The notes under the pieces: model-generated
What the model was told of the DNA's origin: nothing
Seen by the model: the letters and a program-made list of their open reading frames with translations, nothing else
Databases searched by the model: none
Shown: positions 1 to 8,655 of the stretch, one piece after another
How the letters are laid out: each line of letters begins with the position of its first letter
Numbering within the stretch: the stretch's first letter is position 1
NCBI GenBank assembly: GCA_041879425.1
Contig: CP090855.1
Location: 1,922,001-1,986,000 of the forward strand
Direction: 5' to 3'
Origin: Vibrio pomeroyi
GTDB lineage: Bacteria; Pseudomonadota; Gammaproteobacteria; Enterobacterales; Vibrionaceae
DNA length: 64,000 nucleotides
Made by a program: the position numbers and the translations under genes

Positions 1-44
1 ATCCATGTCATTCGTTAAGTGTTTCTATTGTAAGGAGGTAATAA

Positions 45-683
45 TTGAGCGGAGTTGAGCTAGTAAATGATTTGCGTGAGAAACTTCTGAAAGCAGGCTA
101 CCCAGAAGAAGCAATCAGGGTTGAATACGCAAATCCGTACAATAATAGTGAGTATAGTTTTGTAGACTTAGCAGTTATTGATCCCGCAAGTGGTGGAGTT
201 TTGGCGGTTTTTGAAGTTAAAAAGTCTCGGCAAAAATCACCTTCGTTACTTAACAAGGCGTCGCAGCAAATTCTTGCATATTCGAAGTATTTCCAAAGTA
301 ACACTCAGTGTTTTATTTATGCGGATGAAGCAGGGAAAAAAACCTTAGCGGTAGTTAATTTGGGTAGCAAAACACTAACCGTTTTGAAAGAAATTCCGAG
401 TTTCGATTCATTACGTAATACCAACATTGCACAAGAGCGGACTGCTAAGAAACGAGAGTCAAAAAAGGTAATAGATTCGTTTGTTGTAACCTGTTATTCA
501 TTGGCAATTTGTGTCGCCATAATCTTAGTTCTCGACCTTATTGGAGTCTATTCATTCAGCTCACAGCAATTAACACTGCTAGCTGTTGTCGGCGCTTTAT
601 TTATTATCCCTCATGCAGCCAAAATCAAAATACTAGGCTTAGAGTTTGAAAGGCACCATGAGGCCAATGATAAAAACACTTAA
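45..683 (+). CDS. Integron-cassette protein: PD-(D/E)XK nuclease-like domain with two membrane segments
   Basis: The 212-residue product starts at TTG, chosen because a strong AAGGAGG site ends six bases upstream. Residues 1-110 resemble the N-terminal nuclease domain of type I restriction HsdR proteins (HSDR_N-like): D41 in a VDLAVID strand, then E57-V-K59, then a QQILAY helix, matching the D...ExK...QxxxY layout. Two hydrophobic stretches follow (about 145-169 and 174-195), ending in a short charged tail. This would place a nuclease-like domain on the inner face of the membrane. It is followed directly by an attC site, so it is a mobile cassette gene; such cassettes often carry phage-defence or toxin functions. 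Activity and role are inferred. Confidence 0.8.
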   Translation: MSGVELVNDLREKLLKAGYPEEAIRVEYANPYNNSEYSFVDLAVIDPASGGVLAVFEVKKSRQKSPSLLNKASQQILAYSKYFQSNTQCFIYADEAGKKTLAVVNLGSKTLTVLKEIPSFDSLRNTNIAQERTAKKRESKKVIDSFVVTCYSLAICVAIILVLDLIGVYSFSSQQLTLLAVVGALFIIPHAAKIKILGLEFERHHEANDKNT

Positions 684-803
684 CAAACTGTTAAAGAGTG
701 ATTCGCAACGCGTGGCATTTTCACTATGCGTTGGCTTTAGTGTTTAAGGTGGTACGCAGTGGCTTCAGTATTGCGTTGCTCACACCTTCACAGGGCGTTA
801 TAA
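681..803 (+). repeat. attC: attC recombination site of a Vibrio integron (superintegron repeat)
   Basis: The site begins with TAACAAACTG overlapping the stop codon of the upstream cassette and ends with GGGCGTTATAA. The outer arms are imperfect inverted repeats (TAACaaaCTGT and ACAGggCGTTA), and the inner arms CGCAACGC and GCGTTGC pair as well. Length (about 120 bp) and sequence match the V. cholerae repeat type. This marks the two flanking genes as integron cassettes. The integrase gene is not in the window. Confidence 0.88.
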
Positions 804-822
804 GGCAATTGGAGTATCGAGT

Positions 823-1776
823 ATGTATAAGAAAATCCCGAGTCTGCCGATAGCAGAGGGGAACGCACTAGGCATTGTTTTGGATGCTTGTATTAAGCAG
901 TACGACAAAGTTTTTGACACTGCGCCATTCAAATCATTTGCCGTGTATTCGGATTACTCAGGAAAGACTAATGGCAAATATCATATTTATAGCTTTCTTT
1001 TCACTCCGTTGGACTTTGTAGGGAACTACTATGCAGCAGTAGAAAAGTCGCGCATGGTACGGGGTTTAAAACGTGGTGAGTTATCATTCAAAAAAATGGG
1101 GCATAATCCTAAAATGCTTGCAGTAGCTCAAGACGCTTTGCGTCATTCGAATAATCTGTTGCCAGGTTTGCTTGTGAATGTAGTCGTAGATAAAAAGATA
1201 AATACGCTATTTTCAGAAGACCAAAGGGGAAGCAAAAATTATTTGAAGCAATCGCTAGAGGATGGTGGTTTCCTTCATTTACCTAAACAAAGTATTGAAA
1301 CAGCGCTGCGTATTGCCCATATATTTTCTTTTTTGACGGCATCGGTGTTACCAAGCGATAAGCCGATTTTCTGGATGTCAGACAATGAAGATGATTTCTA
1401 TCCATCAGGAAATGAAAAAATCCGAAAGGACTTTCTAAAGTTATTAGATAGGGTATTACCACTCTATATGTCCAGTGGATACGATTTTATTAATTTTTGT
1501 ACTCAAGGTGCTGTAGATGTTAAGTGGCATCGTGAATTGGTTAGTCTAGTTGATCTTAGTGCGGCGGGACTAAATGATATCATGACTTGTAATGTACTAA
1601 AGCAGCCAATCGCAGCTAAGTCAGAAGTGATCGGCAAGTGGCTTTCTTTAGAGCAAGGGCTTGGTTTACAGAAAATGAACCTTTATATATCTATGTCTGA
1701 CAGTGGTATCCATAGTGGCAAGGTTGATATTGGGTTTAATGGTGATAAATCAGATATGGTGAAACTTGCCTTATAA
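823..1776 (+). CDS. Hypothetical integron-cassette protein, possibly RNase H-fold (DUF3800-like)
   Basis: A 317-residue soluble protein with an ATG start behind a TTGGAGTATCG ribosome site. I do not recognise the family with certainty. The N-terminal strand AVYSDYSG, with further strands HIYSFLFTPLDF, and a later acidic cluster WMSDNEDDF (about residue 185-193) recall DUF3800 proteins, which have a D-x-SG motif and an RNase H-like fold. The gene is bounded upstream by an attC and its stop codon overlaps the start of a second attC, so it is the last cassette of the array. A nuclease or toxin/defence role is a guess. Confidence 0.75.
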   Translation: MYKKIPSLPIAEGNALGIVLDACIKQYDKVFDTAPFKSFAVYSDYSGKTNGKYHIYSFLFTPLDFVGNYYAAVEKSRMVRGLKRGELSFKKMGHNPKMLAVAQDALRHSNNLLPGLLVNVVVDKKINTLFSEDQRGSKNYLKQSLEDGGFLHLPKQSIETALRIAHIFSFLTASVLPSDKPIFWMSDNEDDFYPSGNEKIRKDFLKLLDRVLPLYMSSGYDFINFCTQGAVDVKWHRELVSLVDLSAAGLNDIMTCNVLKQPIAAKSEVIGKWLSLEQGLGLQKMNLYISMSDSGIHSGKVDIGFNGDKSDMVKLAL

Positions 1777-1788
1777 CAAACGTTTAAA
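1771..1788 (+). repeat. Truncated attC at the end of the cassette array
   Basis: TTATAACAAACGTTTAA overlaps the stop codon of the preceding cassette gene and matches the left end of a Vibrio attC, but the stem and right arm are missing. About 20 bases later a chromosomal terminator and a DoxX-like gene begin. This looks like the eroded distal boundary of the integron. Confidence 0.7.
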
Positions 1789-1806
1789 AATCAAGCAAAC
1801 CAAATA

Positions 1807-1829
1807 GGGCGCCATTTACGGCGCCCTTT
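1807..1829. terminator. Hairpin terminator shared by cassette array and doxX-like gene
   Basis: Perfect 7-bp stem GGGCGCC / GGCGCCC with a six-base loop, followed by TTTGTGTT on the plus strand. It lies between convergent genes and may act on both. Confidence 0.6.
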
Positions 1830-1832
1830 GTG

Positions 1833-2231
1833 TTAGTTGGAAACGCTGTAAGTGTCGTAGTCACGCAATAAGAAGAGTGCGACACAAGCTGCGAACATTG
1901 GCCAAGAGGCAAAGAACAGTAGGTTGTTGAACGGGTCCATGTATTTAGCGAAAGAAGCAAAGGTGGAACCTGCATGCAGGACCAAAACCGCACCGTAGGT
2001 GTACTTCTTCCACATGCCTACAACGAACGCGCCTAAAAAGCCAAGCTGAGCAACACCCAGCGCCATCATCGCATTCACCGACATGTCGATGCCGTAGAAG
2101 CCTGATAGCACCTTAACTGCGTGTTCAGGCACTAAAATCTTATCTAAGCCCCAGAACAAGAAGACGATAAAAATGCCGATTCTCAGCAGCAGTAGGCTGG
2201 TCGCCAGTTTGGTTTGAAGTGTCTTTTCCAT
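1833..2231 (-). CDS. DoxX family membrane protein
   Basis: The 132-residue product begins at the ATG preceded by AGGAATATC; a longer reading starting six residues upstream has no ribosome site. It has four hydrophobic helices. The first carries the pattern LLLLRIGIFIVFLFWGLDKILVPE typical of DoxX proteins (small integral membrane proteins sometimes linked to thiol or quinone redox stress, often of unknown job). The gene stands alone, convergent with the integron cassettes. Function beyond family assignment is not shown by the sequence. Confidence 0.8.
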   Translation of the reverse strand: MEKTLQTKLATSLLLLRIGIFIVFLFWGLDKILVPEHAVKVLSGFYGIDMSVNAMMALGVAQLGFLGAFVVGMWKKYTYGAVLVLHAGSTFASFAKYMDPFNNLLFFASWPMFAACVALFLLRDYDTYSVSN

Positions 2232-2435
2232 GATATTCCTTTTATGCACTCAAGATGCGATGAAGTTAAATGTCCATCAAAGGAGACCCATGGCTGTTGG
2301 TTTTTCTTTCGCGGTTTTTCAACGCCTTATGTAACAAGGAGTGTCTGGTTGAATCGCTTGTGATTGATCGCCTAAATGGCGACGTGAGTATGGCTTGTTT
2401 GCTAAAATAAGGTGGGTGCGATGGCCCTAACACGC

Positions 2436-4910
2436 CTAACCCGTTCGGTTAGGCAGTTGCGGAGCATAAGCCATCATCATGCGCTGAGCCTGATGCTCAT
2501 TCACTAAGATGCGGTTGATGAGTTTTTGCAGTTGTTCGATGTCTGGCAGTTGCTGATACCTTACTTGTTTCTCCAGGGTAAGGGCTTGGTGAGAGAGCAT
2601 TTTTAACCCAAGGTTCAAAGACATCCCTTTAATGGAATGCAGGGTTTGCCTTAGTGACTTGATGTTATGTTGCATGTAGTTCTCGATGAGCTGGTCTATC
2701 GACTCCGCAAGCTCTCTGGATGTGGACTCTAGCAGTATGATCAACTCATGGTGGTTCTCTTTGAACGATTGAATGACTTCAGATTGGCTTATCTCTTCTT
2801 CAGTCAGGCTCAGCTTTTCAATCGGTTCACGGTGAAGCTCTATCACGTTGCTGTTTAGGTCTAAGGTATTGTCGCTGCTGGCTTGCTTTGGAAGGCGTGA
2901 TGAGAACTGCTGCAGCGCATCAAAGAAGCTTTCTTGCTGCAAAGGTTTAGTTAAAACGTGGTCTGCGCCAGCTTCAATAAAGCTGTCATGTGCCTCACGG
3001 AACACGTCGGCGGTATACGCAAAGATCAACGTCCCTAAACCAAGCTGTTGCCTAATAAACTGTGTTGCCTCAATCCCGTTCATTTCAGGCATGTGATTAT
3101 CCATTAAGATCAGATCATACTTAGCCGTTTTGAGGTATTCCGTTGCGATTCTTCCGTTTTCAGCTAGCTCGACATGGTAGCCGAGGTTTTCACAAAAGCC
3201 TTTTGCCACAATCGCGTTAATTCGGTTGTCTTCCACCAGAAGCACATTCAATGGTGTATTGAACGGTTCTGCTGTGCTCAGTAGGTTGGGATGTATGTCG
3301 GTTGCTTGGCGTTCTTGCCACATGATGGGAAGCGACACTTTGAATTTAGTGCCCAACCCAACAGCGCTGTTTAGCGTTATTTTGCCTTCCATCAATTCGA
3401 CAAGCTTCTTAACAATCGCAAGGCCAAGCCCAGTACCGCCAAACTTTCTGGTGGTTGATGCGTCTGCTTGCTCGAACGAGTTAAAGATGTGCTGGTGCTT
3501 ATCTTGTGGAATGCCGACGCCAGTGTCCGTGACTGTCAATAATAGTTCGTTCATGGGTTGGTTAAGCTCGGCTTGAATCAACACATGGCCTTCGTTGGTG
3601 AACTTGGTTGCGTTACCGCCTAGGTTAAACAAGATTTGGCGTAATCGTGCACAGTCTCCAACAATGTCGATGTTATTAGGCACTTCGTTCTCCACAATCA
3701 AGCGGATACTTTTTTCATCTGCCATTGGCTTGATTGCACTACAAACCGGTTTGATGACTTGTTCAAAGTTAAACGGCGCTATGTCCAATTCGAGCTTGTT
3801 CTCTTCAACTTTAGAGAAGTCTAGAATGTCATTGAGTATGGTCATGAGGTGCTGACCCGAATCGAGGATGACGTTGATGTTCTCTTTGGTGGATGGCTCT
3901 TTGGTTTGAGAAGCGATGATTTGCGAGATACCGAGCACGCCATTCATTGGGGTACGTATTTCATGGCTCATGGTTGAAAGAAACTCGCTTTTTGCCTTGG
4001 CTGCCGCTTCGGCTTTTTTACGTTCCGCAATGAGCTCCTGATTGGATGCTTCCATCTGGTTGTTACTTCTTATTAGGTTGGTCGCCATTTTGTGGAAGCT
4101 ATAGGTAAGCTGCGCTACCTCGTCTTTACCATTCATTGAAGGGTTACGTTCTAAGGTTGAAGCGACTTGTTTCAAATGACCTGCCGACACTTGGTTTGCA
4201 GCATTGAGAAGAAGGTGAATACGTTTATTGATTCTGTTTGACGACCATGCAACAACAAGCAGCGAAATAAACGCTGAAAATAGTGTTCCAAGAAACAGTA
4301 CATAAGTGGTTTGGCTTGCGGAATTTTCGGACTTTTCGACTCGAACCTGAATGAGTTTCTGTTCAATTTCTATGAACACGGCTATTTCGCTGCGAATCTC
4401 ATCAATGATTTTTTTTCCGATTTGTTTTTGAGTCAGCTCAATGACGTTCTGCATTGTGGTGTTGCCATTACCAACGAGGCTACGTTGAGCGATTTCTTTT
4501 TCTCCGGCTTCTGCTAACCATGCTTCGTGAAGATCATCTATGCGCTTTAGTCGTTCAACTTGGGGTGGGTTATCACTGACTTGATCACTCAAGGTACTGA
4601 TTTTTTGATTCCACACATCAAGTGCAAGATCGTAAGGCTCTAGGAAGACAGGATCTCCGGTAATCAGGTATCCACGTTGGCCTGTTTCCATATCAATCGC
4701 TAGGTTAAGGAGTTCTTGAGCGCGAGCAATGGCCTTGTGGGTGTGGACCACCCAGTGATTATCTTTGACGATGGACTGTGTGTTTTGATGGACAGAAAAC
4801 GTGACGAGAACCATTAACGCAATAGGGGTGGAAAAACTGACTAATAACTTCCATTGTAGGGATATATCATCAAACCAACTCGAAAACATAAAGACACGCA
4901 TTCCACACAC
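2436..4910 (-). CDS. Hybrid sensor histidine kinase (CHASE3-HAMP-HisKA-HATPase-REC-HPt)
   Basis: An 824-residue inner-membrane phosphorelay protein. Membrane helix about 20-41, periplasmic CHASE3-type sensor 42-200 with the usual ETGQRGYLITGD motif, second helix 203-223, HAMP 225-280, short coiled coil, HisKA with H316 in SHEIRTP, ATPase with N box and GGTGLGLAI (491-499), receiver 554-672 with phospho-acceptor D604, and C-terminal HPt with H758 in HSIKG. All relay residues are intact. No response regulator or output gene lies beside it, so its partner is elsewhere. The start is uncertain: the GTG at 4910, the ATG three codons on, or the ATG at codon 8 are possible and none has a strong ribosome site. 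Confidence 0.92.
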   Translation of the reverse strand: MCGMRVFMFSSWFDDISLQWKLLVSFSTPIALMVLVTFSVHQNTQSIVKDNHWVVHTHKAIARAQELLNLAIDMETGQRGYLITGDPVFLEPYDLALDVWNQKISTLSDQVSDNPPQVERLKRIDDLHEAWLAEAGEKEIAQRSLVGNGNTTMQNVIELTQKQIGKKIIDEIRSEIAVFIEIEQKLIQVRVEKSENSASQTTYVLFLGTLFSAFISLLVVAWSSNRINKRIHLLLNAANQVSAGHLKQVASTLERNPSMNGKDEVAQLTYSFHKMATNLIRSNNQMEASNQELIAERKKAEAAAKAKSEFLSTMSHEIRTPMNGVLGISQIIASQTKEPSTKENINVILDSGQHLMTILNDILDFSKVEENKLELDIAPFNFEQVIKPVCSAIKPMADEKSIRLIVENEVPNNIDIVGDCARLRQILFNLGGNATKFTNEGHVLIQAELNQPMNELLLTVTDTGVGIPQDKHQHIFNSFEQADASTTRKFGGTGLGLAIVKKLVELMEGKITLNSAVGLGTKFKVSLPIMWQERQATDIHPNLLSTAEPFNTPLNVLLVEDNRINAIVAKGFCENLGYHVELAENGRIATEYLKTAKYDLILMDNHMPEMNGIEATQFIRQQLGLGTLIFAYTADVFREAHDSFIEAGADHVLTKPLQQESFFDALQQFSSRLPKQASSDNTLDLNSNVIELHREPIEKLSLTEEEISQSEVIQSFKENHHELIILLESTSRELAESIDQLIENYMQHNIKSLRQTLHSIKGMSLNLGLKMLSHQALTLEKQVRYQQLPDIEQLQKLINRILVNEHQAQRMMMAYAPQLPNRTG

Positions 4911-4992
4911 TAAAAACCTATTGTTAGTGTAGGTCAGATTGTTGGGTGTACAAATGCATAGTGTGCGGTTGGGTATAGTAGTTAACTAAAAG

Positions 4993-5028
4993 TAGAGCTA
5001 GGGCACTAAAAACAGGGCTCTAGCTCTA
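4993..5028 (-). terminator. Possible terminator of the EAL gene
   Basis: Inverted repeat TAGAGCTAG / CTAGCTCTA with an 18-base spacer lies downstream of the EAL-domain gene. No clear U-run follows, so this is tentative. Confidence 0.35.
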
Positions 5029-5085
5029 TTGATTTGAGGCTTTCGGCAAACATAAATGATACACAATGTATCGACTGCGCTTAGG

Positions 5086-6696
5086 CTACTCTAACGCTGT
5101 AGCCGAAGGCGATGACGCAGGAAAACCAAGGCTAGATTCTACATGTTGCTGCCTGAGCAAGCTTATTGTCAGGTTGATTGGCATCGGCTTATAAAAGTAG
5201 AAGCCTTGGATATAATCGACGCCCAGTTTAGACAAGATGTTCACTTGGGATTCGTACTCAACACCTTCAACGATGACTTGCATGCCTAAGGTTTGTGACA
5301 ACTGAAGCATGGACTCCAACAAAGGGATACCAAAGCTTGATTCGTCTGAAATGTTCTTCACAAACACACGGTCGATCTTGAGAATACTGAACGGAAATTG
5401 TCTCACAAAATCCAAGCCCGCATAGCCAGTACCAAAGTCGTCAATCGCGACTCTCACGCCTAAATCAGAAAGCTTGGTTAAGTTGTTTTTGATCTTCACC
5501 ATATCCGCATCAGAGCATTCGCCATCTTCCGTCACTTCAAAAACCACTTGTTTGAGAATATCTGGATTCTTTTTGTAGATACTGATGACTTTGTTGGCGA
5601 AGTTACTATTAGAGACAACGTTTCGGCTGATATTGACGCTGATGTATTTTGACTCAAACAGTTCGCGGTGATTCTTCATTGTGTACAGCACTTCACGCAA
5701 CACAAAGTAGGTTAGGTCTTCAATCAACCCTAAGCTTTCAGCAAGAGGGATGAAGATGGCAGGGGATACATTGCCTTCAATAGGGTCGTTCCATCTGAGC
5801 AGCGACTCACAGCCCACAATTTCAGTCGTGTTTCGGTTAACAATAGGTTGCATGTGAACATGTAGGTGTTTGTTTTTGAGTGCGCTAGACAGCGAGTATT
5901 CTAAGCTGCGTTGGCTCTGTTTTTTATGCTTGAGAGAAAGAAGAATTATGGTGGTAATTCCAGCCATCAAAAAGCCAAACCACAAGTAGCTTAACAAGAA
6001 GTGCAGATAATACTGATAGCCAATGTATGAGGTGATGGTTAACGGGTAAATGTTCGATTGTATTCGTACTTTGGCAATGGATGCGTCGATATGAGAAGGG
6101 TGGATATCTCTTTTGATCACCTCGACTTTGGCCTGAATGCCATGGTTGTGAAGGTTCGCTTCTACAATGTCATAGATAAAGTGCGGCGGAATCATTAGGC
6201 TCACCCCGGCATCTTCCTTATTCGAGAAAATAAGCATGATGGATTGCACTTGGGTGATGGCCGAATTGGAATACGATAGGGTGGTCAAATTCGGATCGTC
6301 GTTGAGTCTTTCTCTGATAGTGCTGTAAAGGCGAAACGAGACTTCGCCATCGGTAGTCGAGCAGTAAAAACGGTTTTGTTTATTGAATACGGCGGCTTCT
6401 TTTACCCAATCGGCATCAAAAACGTTTTGTCTTAGCTCTCTAACAATTGCATCGCAAGATTGTTCTGGGGTGATACCGGACAAAAAACGGTCGAACCTTG
6501 ATTGGATGCCTTCAAGTCGTGTTTCGACGAGCTTTGATGTGTCTTGGGTTAAATTCTGGTAGTGAGACGGTGTAAACGGGATAAGCAATGCCATAGAGAA
6601 GAAGAAAGAAATGGCAAAGTAGAACGAAGTCTTGGCAAAATGTTGGTACTTGATATCCATAGTTGGAGAAGCGTTACCGATTGGGTGAGCATTCAA
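5086..6696 (-). CDS. Cyclic-di-GMP phosphodiesterase with CSS-motif sensor and EAL domain
   Basis: A 536-residue membrane protein that should hydrolyse c-di-GMP. Helix at about 23-41, periplasmic CSS-motif domain 42-230 with the paired cysteines C81 (in QSCDA) and C112 (FYCST), second helix about 236-254, EAL domain 275-515. Catalytic features are present: the signature reads E297-S-L rather than EAL, N355, E387 in FEVTE, D419-D420 in DDFGTGYA, K440 and E477. CSS-EAL enzymes in enterobacteria are controlled by redox state of the periplasmic cysteines, which may apply here. Monocistronic. No ribosome site is evident before the first ATG; M13 is an alternative. Confidence 0.92.
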   Translation of the reverse strand: MNAHPIGNASPTMDIKYQHFAKTSFYFAISFFFSMALLIPFTPSHYQNLTQDTSKLVETRLEGIQSRFDRFLSGITPEQSCDAIVRELRQNVFDADWVKEAAVFNKQNRFYCSTTDGEVSFRLYSTIRERLNDDPNLTTLSYSNSAITQVQSIMLIFSNKEDAGVSLMIPPHFIYDIVEANLHNHGIQAKVEVIKRDIHPSHIDASIAKVRIQSNIYPLTITSYIGYQYYLHFLLSYLWFGFLMAGITTIILLSLKHKKQSQRSLEYSLSSALKNKHLHVHMQPIVNRNTTEIVGCESLLRWNDPIEGNVSPAIFIPLAESLGLIEDLTYFVLREVLYTMKNHRELFESKYISVNISRNVVSNSNFANKVISIYKKNPDILKQVVFEVTEDGECSDADMVKIKNNLTKLSDLGVRVAIDDFGTGYAGLDFVRQFPFSILKIDRVFVKNISDESSFGIPLLESMLQLSQTLGMQVIVEGVEYESQVNILSKLGVDYIQGFYFYKPMPINLTISLLRQQHVESSLGFPASSPSATALE

Positions 6697-7034
6697 TTTA
6701 ATTTATAAATTTAACGATTACGTAGCAATAGTAATAATAAATATTGTGAATACGCGCATGAATTATTGATAAAGATAATATGTTTTCCATTTTTACCAGC
6801 GAAATCTTAATGTTATCTCGTTTTTTCTTGGTTGGGTTGGTGATATTTGGCATTATTCATACGTATAACAAGCGCTTATATCCCGATAAATTTTGATGTT
6901 ATTTACTCAAAAGATCGAAAGAGATTTAAATATTGAGCCATGTTTAATCTAATTAGCTGATATGGTCACAAGTTAAACAAGGTTATAAGGAAATGTCATC
7001 GAACCATTCACGAGTGACAATATTTAAGGTGTTT
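6697..7034. other. AT-rich intergenic region between divergent genes
   Basis: No gene is evident. It should contain the promoters of the EAL gene (leftward) and of the LprI-like gene (rightward). An in-frame upstream start at 6993 exists for the latter, but lacks a ribosome site. Confidence 0.5.
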
Positions 7035-7448
7035 ATGAAAAGATTGATATCAGTAATCGCATTCGCTTTGCTATCTGGTTCTGTATTAGCAGATGAACAG
7101 GCTGTCGATTGCGAGAATGCGATGAATACTATAGAAATTAACCACTGTGCGTCGATTGAGTTGGAAGCCGCAACGGCGGAGCTTGGCCAATACCTTGAAG
7201 CGAGCTTTGAGCACAACGCTTATGATGAGGAGTTGGTGAGTTCCATAAAGATCGCTCAAAAAAGTTGGCAAACGTACATGACCGCTCATTGTGATTCTGT
7301 GTATACCCAGTGGCGCGATGGCTCTATTCGTGGCTTGATGGCGCTTTCTTGCAAAACCAAACTCACCAAGCAAAGAACACATGAGGTGTGGGAAAATTTC
7401 TTAACCTATATGGATAGCACGCCGCCCGTTTTGCCAGAGCCAAAATAG
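7035..7448 (+). CDS. LprI-like (DUF1311) secreted protein
   Basis: A 137-residue exported protein. The start ATG at 7035 is chosen because AAGGTG lies just upstream and it yields a clean signal peptide (MKRLISVIAFALLSGSVLA). The mature part has the lysozyme-inhibitor LprI N-terminal pattern: DCENAMNTIEINHC, later a KIAQKSWQTYMTAHC helix and a final LSCKTKLTKQRTHE segment, with four conserved cysteines likely paired in the periplasm. Members of this family are mostly uncharacterised; inhibition of host lysozyme is shown for a mycobacterial member only. Monocistronic with its own terminator. Confidence 0.85.
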   Translation: MKRLISVIAFALLSGSVLADEQAVDCENAMNTIEINHCASIELEAATAELGQYLEASFEHNAYDEELVSSIKIAQKSWQTYMTAHCDSVYTQWRDGSIRGLMALSCKTKLTKQRTHEVWENFLTYMDSTPPVLPEPK

Positions 7449-7464
7449 AAAGAATTAGGATCGA

Positions 7465-7500
7465 AAAGGGCAAGGTTGTTTAACCTTGCCCTTTGTTGTT
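7465..7500 (+). terminator. Rho-independent terminator
   Basis: Long stem AAAGGGCAAGGTT / AACCTTGCCCTTT with a four-base loop, followed by GTTGTTTT. It ends the LprI-like gene; it may also serve rbsR, which converges on it. Confidence 0.85.
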
Positions 7501-7546
7501 TTGGCCTGTTTCAGCTATCTGTTGCTAGGAACTGTAGCTGGGGACT

Positions 7547-8548
7547 TTAAATGGCTTTTACACTGCTTCGTTCTACTAGGGTCGGCTCTAACTCGACGAC
7601 CTGTGGGTATGCGTCTGGTGTTTGTAATCGACTCAACAGTGTATCAACGGCTGCTTTACCCAAACGGTGTTTTGGCTGGTGGACAGTGCTTAACGCAGGT
7701 GTCATGTATTTCGACAGGTGGATGTCATCGTAGCCAATGATAGATAGGTCATTCGGAATCGAAGTGCCATCTTGCGCCGCTGCATGAATCACGCCCATTG
7801 CCATCATGTCATTACTCACAAACAGTGCGCTAGGCATTCCACCACGCGCTTTTAGTGTTTGGTAAGAATCAAAACCGCCATCGCATTCGAAGTTAGATTC
7901 TACAATCCAGTTTGGGTTGATCTCTAAATTCGCTTCTTCCATCGCTTGCTTGAAACCTTGGTAACGAGACGACGCTTGATTGCGATGAAGCGGGCCTGTA
8001 ATACAACCAATCTGAGAGTGCCCGTTATCTATCAAGTGCTTGGTCGCCATGTAGCCGCCTTGATGCGAGTTGTCTTGGATCTTATCGCTCGCAAACAACA
8101 TTGGGCCCCAATCCATCACCACTACAGGCAGTTCTGGGTAGCGCTCGAACACATCGATATGTTCGCCTTCAAGGGTAGAACACATCAGCATTAAGCCATC
8201 GACACGCTTTTGCAGCAAAGTATCGATGGATGATTTCATGCGCTCGCTGTCGCCTTCGGTGTTGCACAAGATAAGGTTGTAGCCTTTTTCGTAGCAACGA
8301 CGCTCAACACCTTTCACTACTTCACCAAAGAATGGGTTGGTAGAGGTGGTAACTAGCATTCCCAAGGTTTTGGTTTGCTTCATTTTCAAGCTGCGAGCCA
8401 ATGCTGAAGGCGCGTAGTTCAACTCTTTAGCCGCATTGTTAACACGCTCAGCTATCTCTTCACTGACAAAACGTGACTTGTTGATCACATGGCTCACGGT
8501 AGAAGTCGAAACCTTTGCGAGCCGAGCGATGTCTTTCATTGTTGCCAT
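7547..8548 (-). CDS. rbsR: Ribose operon repressor, LacI family
   Basis: A 333-residue repressor. Residues 1-58 form the LacI helix-turn-helix and hinge (MKDIARLAKVSTSTVSHVINK ... NYAPSALARSLK), and the rest is a periplasmic-binding-protein-like sugar domain. It lies last in the rbsDACBK-R order, as in Escherichia coli, where RbsR represses the operon until ribose binds. Two perfect ATCGAAACGTTTCGAT palindromes ahead of rbsD are the likely targets. Start ATG is preceded by AAGGAT. The 107-bp gap from rbsK, with no terminator seen, allows either read-through or its own promoter. Confidence 0.95.
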   Translation of the reverse strand: MATMKDIARLAKVSTSTVSHVINKSRFVSEEIAERVNNAAKELNYAPSALARSLKMKQTKTLGMLVTTSTNPFFGEVVKGVERRCYEKGYNLILCNTEGDSERMKSSIDTLLQKRVDGLMLMCSTLEGEHIDVFERYPELPVVVMDWGPMLFASDKIQDNSHQGGYMATKHLIDNGHSQIGCITGPLHRNQASSRYQGFKQAMEEANLEINPNWIVESNFECDGGFDSYQTLKARGGMPSALFVSNDMMAMGVIHAAAQDGTSIPNDLSIIGYDDIHLSKYMTPALSTVHQPKHRLGKAAVDTLLSRLQTPDAYPQVVELEPTLVERSSVKAI

Positions 8549-8655
8549 AAAAAATCCTTGTGGGAGTAACTTGCCACATTGCGCGATATTCTGCCCGAAA
8601 ACAGGGGCTTATGTTTAGTTATTTGTTGTTACATAACTTAATTAAGCTCAATCTA

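Noticed and set aside
7486..7740. 84-residue frame overlapping the end of rbsR
   Set aside because: Overlaps a terminator and the rbsR coding region on the other strand; no ribosome site.
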